This document shows, in pieces, positions 60,767 through 64,000 of a DNA stretch of 64,000 nucleotides. Location: assembly GCA_963663775.1 (NCBI GenBank), contig OY760624.1, positions 1,302,001-1,366,000 on the forward strand, read 5' to 3'. The translations under genes were made by a program, and so were the position numbers. Within the stretch, counting starts at the first letter, position 1; every line of letters begins with the position of its first letter. This DNA is from G963663775 sp963663775 (GTDB taxonomy: Bacteria; Bacillota; Clostridia; Oscillospirales; Butyricicoccaceae). Under the pieces are notes generated by a model. It ran no database searches. It was not told the DNA's origin and saw only the letters and a list, made by a program, of their open reading frames with translations.

Positions 60767-61531
60767 ATGGAACGCAAGATGGTCGAACTGAAAAACATCC
60801 AGAAATCCTTTTCGGGAAACCCCATTTTGAAGGGCATCGATTTGACGGTGAATACAGGGGAAGTGGTGGTCATTTTAGGACCGAGCGGTTCCGGCAAAAC
60901 AACGATGCTGCGCTGTATCAATTTTTTAGAATCCCCAGACGATGGCAGCATTGCCGTGGGCAATTGCGCAGTGAACTGCAAAAAGGCAACCCCGCATGAA
61001 ATCCTGCAGTTGCGGCGCAAAACAGCAATGGTTTTTCAAAATTACAATCTGTTTCGCAACAAAACGCTGTTAGAAAATGTGATAGAAGGCCCGATGATTG
61101 TGCGCCGTGCAACCCGTGAGGAGGCCACAAAAAAAGCGATAACCTTGCTGGAAAAGGTGGGGCTGAAGGAACGCATGGATAATTATCCATCGCAGGTTTC
61201 GGGCGGACAGCAGCAGCGTGCCGGCATTGTACGTGCATTGATTATGAATCCGGAAGTGATTTTGTTTGATGAACCCACATCTGCACTCGACCCCGAGTTG
61301 GTCGGCGAAGTGCTCGGTACCATCAAGGCAGTGGCGAAAACCGGCATCACCATGATTGTGGTAACGCATGAAATCGCCTTTGCACGGGAAGTGGCAGACC
61401 GCGTGGTGTTCATGGCAGACGGACATATCGTAGAGCAGGGCACGCCAGAGGAAGTGTTGGAGCAGCCAAAGGAAGAGCGCACACGAGAGTTCTTAAAGCG
61501 ATTGCTCCAAGCAGATGCAGAAACCGCTTAA
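60767..61531 (+). CDS. Polar amino acid ABC transporter ATP-binding protein
   Basis: 254 residues of the GlnQ/HisP type: Walker A LGPSGSGKTTMLR (about 38-50), VFQNYNLFRNKT, signature VSGGQQQRAGIVRAL, Walker B VILFDEPTSALDPE and the switch VVTHEIAFAREV. Start ATG 60767 follows GGAGATGAGG. It energises the two permeases downstream. Confidence 0.95.
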   Translation: MERKMVELKNIQKSFSGNPILKGIDLTVNTGEVVVILGPSGSGKTTMLRCINFLESPDDGSIAVGNCAVNCKKATPHEILQLRRKTAMVFQNYNLFRNKTLLENVIEGPMIVRRATREEATKKAITLLEKVGLKERMDNYPSQVSGGQQQRAGIVRALIMNPEVILFDEPTSALDPELVGEVLGTIKAVAKTGITMIVVTHEIAFAREVADRVVFMADGHIVEQGTPEEVLEQPKEERTREFLKRLLQADAETA

Positions 61532-61600
61532 GCGGCTGCTAAAAAGATAGGTAACGATAGGTTTTTATAGGGGGCAACCCCACGAAAGGGAGGAAGCGAA

Positions 61601-62482
61601 ATGAAAAACTTGAAGAAGATGGTGGCACTGGGACTGGCAAGCACGATGCTGATGACGGCACTGATGGGTTGCGGTTCTTCCACAACCGATGCAGGAAGCA
61701 CCGCAGCAGCACCCACTGCAGACAATCCGCAGACCATGGAAATTGCGATTTTGACCGGCATGGCACCCTATACCTATGTGGATGACGCAGGCGAATTTCA
61801 GGGCTATGATTATGAATTTTTGACCAAGGTAGATGAACTCCTGCCGGAATATGAATTCCACTATAATGCAGTCGAACCCGATGCGGCAGCTGCAGCAGTG
61901 CAGGCAGGCACCTATGCGCTGTCTTGCTCGGCACATTTCGTGACACCGGCAAGAGAGAAGAACTTCATTTTGTCGATTCCGAACTGTTATTATCCTGTGA
62001 ACTTGATTTCCCGCAAGGAAGACAACATGACCAAATTTGAGGATTTGGATGGCAAGGTGGTTGTGCCGAACCCGCCGAATGACGGACTGTATGTCGTGCT
62101 GCACAACATGGCAGAGGAACATCCGGATGTACAGTTCACACAGGAAGAGGTTTCCAACTATATTTCCTATGCAGATTCCTGCCGTGGCGTTTCCAATGGT
62201 ACATATGACGTATGGTTTGGTGGAGATACCATGTTCTACGACATTATGAAGCAGGAGCCGATGGACAATTTGGTTTGCTCCGACCCCATCACCTGCGCAC
62301 CTTGCGTGGTGGTTATCAACAAGGATTTGACCGCTTTCCGTGATGAAATCAATACTGCGATTGCAAAGCTGTATGAGGATGGCTCTTTGCAGGAACTGGC
62401 AACCAAATGGCTGGATACGGATGTGTTTGCGATTGCAGAAACCACAGGCGCACTTGCCGATTATAGCCAGTATGGCGCTTAA
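61601..62482 (+). CDS. Amino acid ABC transporter substrate-binding lipoprotein
   Basis: 293 residues. Signal peptide with lipobox LMGC (Cys about 23), Ser/Thr/Ala linker, then a type II periplasmic-binding domain (about 45-280) with PYTYVDDAGEFQGYDYEFL and a ligand region. It takes up a polar amino acid or related compound; the ligand is not evident. GGGAGG precedes the ATG. Confidence 0.93.
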   Translation: MKNLKKMVALGLASTMLMTALMGCGSSTTDAGSTAAAPTADNPQTMEIAILTGMAPYTYVDDAGEFQGYDYEFLTKVDELLPEYEFHYNAVEPDAAAAAVQAGTYALSCSAHFVTPAREKNFILSIPNCYYPVNLISRKEDNMTKFEDLDGKVVVPNPPNDGLYVVLHNMAEEHPDVQFTQEEVSNYISYADSCRGVSNGTYDVWFGGDTMFYDIMKQEPMDNLVCSDPITCAPCVVVINKDLTAFRDEINTAIAKLYEDGSLQELATKWLDTDVFAIAETTGALADYSQYGA

Positions 62483-62525
62483 TTTGCACATTTCTTGTTT
62501 CTCTTTTCATAGACAGGGGGATTGC

Positions 62526-62555
62526 AAGGAAGAGGAACGTTCTCCTCTTCCTTTT
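62526..62555 (+). terminator. Hairpin between binding-protein and permease genes
   Basis: AAGGAAGAGG and CCTCTTCCTT form a perfect 10-base stem followed by TTCTCC; partial terminator limiting permease expression. Confidence 0.65.
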
Positions 62556-62568
62556 CTCCCACAGCAAC

Positions 62569-62588
62569 TGGTCTGACTGGTTATACCA
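62569..62588. promoter_or_regulatory. GntR-type operator 3 (before the permease gene)
   Basis: TGGTCTGACTGGTTATACCA, aligned base for base with operator 2 (TGGT...ACTGGT...ACCA), inside the operon and 24 bases before the permease start codon. Confidence 0.6.
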
Positions 62589-62612
62589 AAATTTAAAGGA
62601 GGTGCGAACATC

Positions 62613-63353
62613 ATGCAAATCGTACTGGAAAAACTGCCTGTACTGCTCAGGGCATTGCCGCTCACATTTGAACTGCTGTTTCTGTCGGTTGCCATCGCAT
62701 TTGTACTGGCACTGCTGCTGACGGCGGCAAAACTCAGCTCGCACAAGGTGCTGCGTGGGTTTGCAAGTGTCTATATTTCGTTTATGCGCGGCACGCCGAT
62801 GATTGCACAGATATTGATTACCTTCATCGGCATTCCCATTCTTTTTCGAGAAGTCTTTGGCATCAGCACCGCAGGTTGGAACAACATGGTCTATGCCGTT
62901 GTGGCATTTAGTTTGAATGAAGCTGCATTTTTTGCAGAAATCTTTCGGTCGGCATATTTGGCAATCGACCGTGGACAAATGGAAGCCGGTCAAAGCATCG
63001 GCATGAACCGCTGGCAGGTCTTTCGGCGCATCATCTTTCCGCAGGCGGCGGCGTCAGCGCTTCCCAATACCACGAATATGATTATTGAGCTTATGAAAAA
63101 TACATCTCTTGGCATGGCAATCGGTGTTGTAGACCTGATGGGCATGGCAAAGCAGGTTTCCTATAACACCATGGGTGTGGGACAGACATCGATTTTTTTG
63201 GCGGTTGCCGTATTATATTGGCTGATTGGCATTGTGTTTATGGTCATTTCCAGTAAAGTGACGCAGCATTTGAACCGTTGGAACAGCCCCAATGCACCGG
63301 TGAAAAAGCGTTGGAGCATTGCAAAACGAGCGACAGGAGGGGATTCGGTATGA
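62613..63353 (+). CDS. Amino acid ABC transporter permease 1 (HisM/GlnP type)
   Basis: 246 residues with about five membrane segments. The EAA loop reads GQMEAGQSIGMNRWQVFRRIIFPQA, here quoted as GQMEAGQSIGMNRWQ; the N-terminal FMRGTPMIAQI is the polar amino acid permease signature. Its stop overlaps the start of the second permease (ATGA). Confidence 0.94.
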   Translation: MQIVLEKLPVLLRALPLTFELLFLSVAIAFVLALLLTAAKLSSHKVLRGFASVYISFMRGTPMIAQILITFIGIPILFREVFGISTAGWNNMVYAVVAFSLNEAAFFAEIFRSAYLAIDRGQMEAGQSIGMNRWQVFRRIIFPQAAASALPNTTNMIIELMKNTSLGMAIGVVDLMGMAKQVSYNTMGVGQTSIFLAVAVLYWLIGIVFMVISSKVTQHLNRWNSPNAPVKKRWSIAKRATGGDSV

Positions 63354-64000
63354 GTTTGGATTTTGGATATGCACTCTCTTGCATCCAGCCGATTCTCAGA
63401 AAGCTGCCGATAACCATGTACATGACATTGCTTGCAGTGCTCTTGGCGTTGGTGGTGGGAACCGTGTTTGCATTGTTTATTCGTGGCAGAGTGCCTGTGT
63501 TTGCACAGATTTCCACGGCGCTTTGCTCCTTTTTGAAGGGTGTTCCGGTACTGGTCATGCTGTATGTGGTCTATTATGCGATGCCGGACATTTTAACCAC
63601 GCTGGGCATTCCGTATGATTTGCGCAATCCGCCGAAGATGCTGTTTGCGGTGACGGCATTCGGGCTGTCATATGCACCGTATATGTCGGATATGCTGATT
63701 TCGGCATTTGATACCGTGCCGCGCGGACAGATGGAAGCCTGCATGTCCTTGGGGTTTACGCATTTTCAAGCCATGCGCCGTATTATTGCACCGCAGATGG
63801 TTGTAGTGGCAACGCCGGTGTTCGGCAACCACTTTGTCAATCTGCTGAAAATGACCTCCTTGGCATATATGGTGACCATTGTAGAAATGATGGGGGCTGC
63901 CAAAAACTATGCCACAGGAAACCAGATGTTTTTGGAAACCTATATTGTTGCGGCGTTGCTGTTTTGGATTGTTTGCGTGTTGTTTGATTATGCATTTGCA
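63350..64000 (+). CDS. Amino acid ABC transporter permease 2 (cut by window edge)
   Basis: 217 codons are visible and the frame is open to the right edge. It has FLKGVPVLVMLY, the EAA loop RGQMEACMSLGFTHFQAMRR and several membrane helices, and is a partner of the previous permease. ATG 63350 overlaps the upstream stop and follows GGAGGGG. Confidence 0.92.
   Translation, partial: MSLDFGYALSCIQPILRKLPITMYMTLLAVLLALVVGTVFALFIRGRVPVFAQISTALCSFLKGVPVLVMLYVVYYAMPDILTTLGIPYDLRNPPKMLFAVTAFGLSYAPYMSDMLISAFDTVPRGQMEACMSLGFTHFQAMRRIIAPQMVVVATPVFGNHFVNLLKMTSLAYMVTIVEMMGAAKNYATGNQMFLETYIVAALLFWIVCVLFDYAFA

Overview
This window comes from an endospore-forming, motile, anaerobic Firmicute. The gene families point to class Clostridia, and I would guess Oscillospirales-like, but no rRNA gene is present to settle this. 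The evidence is the dipicolinate synthase genes (dpaA/dpaB), Gram-positive style ribosome sites (GGAGG, with GTG and TTG starts common), very regular TTGACA-N17-TATAAT promoters, methyl-accepting chemotaxis proteins, and amino-acid fermentation genes.

Region 1 (1-11,449) is accessory DNA. It starts with the end of a serine recombinase and a convergent type II restriction-modification pair (5-cytosine methyltransferase and a PD-(D/E)XK endonuclease). Next comes a compact 7.4 kb phage-satellite-like element (4,048-11,449) inserted at the 3' end of the initiator tRNA gene. It has a serine integrase, a two-repressor switch, a primase/VapE gene broken by an internal deletion, a string of very small genes, and a scaffold plus major-capsid pair behind its own promoter and a structured leader. 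It has no terminase, portal, tail or lysis gene. Between repressor and integrase lies an unusual array of about twelve mini-palindromes.

Region 2 (11.4-32 kb) is chromosomal metabolism: a purine-type permease, a nitroreductase, a MerR regulator, an iron alcohol dehydrogenase/APC permease/two class III aminotransferases group (possibly GABA-type fermentation), and an Lrp regulator. A long operon follows with a D-amino-acid aminotransferase, the two halves of a D-glutamate cyclase as separate genes, 5-oxoprolinase PxpABC, alanine racemase, biotin carrier and biotin carboxylase. A Na+/alanine symporter comes after it. The operon and the symporter share the same long-stem leader hairpin with a conserved loop.

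Region 3 (32-42.5 kb) holds two small genes, a LacI-type regulator divergent from a sugar ABC transporter with isomerase and dehydrogenase genes, and a chemoreceptor.

Region 4 (42.5-51.4 kb) is the main discovery. The sporulation gene dpaA (spoVFA) is split by a 7,356 bp element that carries a serine recombinase and chemotaxis cargo (hemerythrin, a giant HAMP-repeat chemoreceptor, a metallo-hydrolase and CheR). The element is bounded by a 13 bp perfect (18 of 19) direct repeat. Exact recombination between the repeats restores an in-frame 292-residue DpaA. This has the layout of a skin-like element removed during sporulation. The recombinase sits directly behind the dpaA promoter and 5' fragment, so it would be transcribed when dpaA is switched on.

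Region 5 (51.4-64 kb) has an ArsR-controlled heavy-metal efflux system, a DUF815 ATPase, a second LacI-controlled sugar/inositol-type catabolic cluster paralogous to the first, and a GntR-controlled polar amino acid ABC transporter. Three matching GntR-type operators mark that last regulon. Its last permease runs off the right edge.
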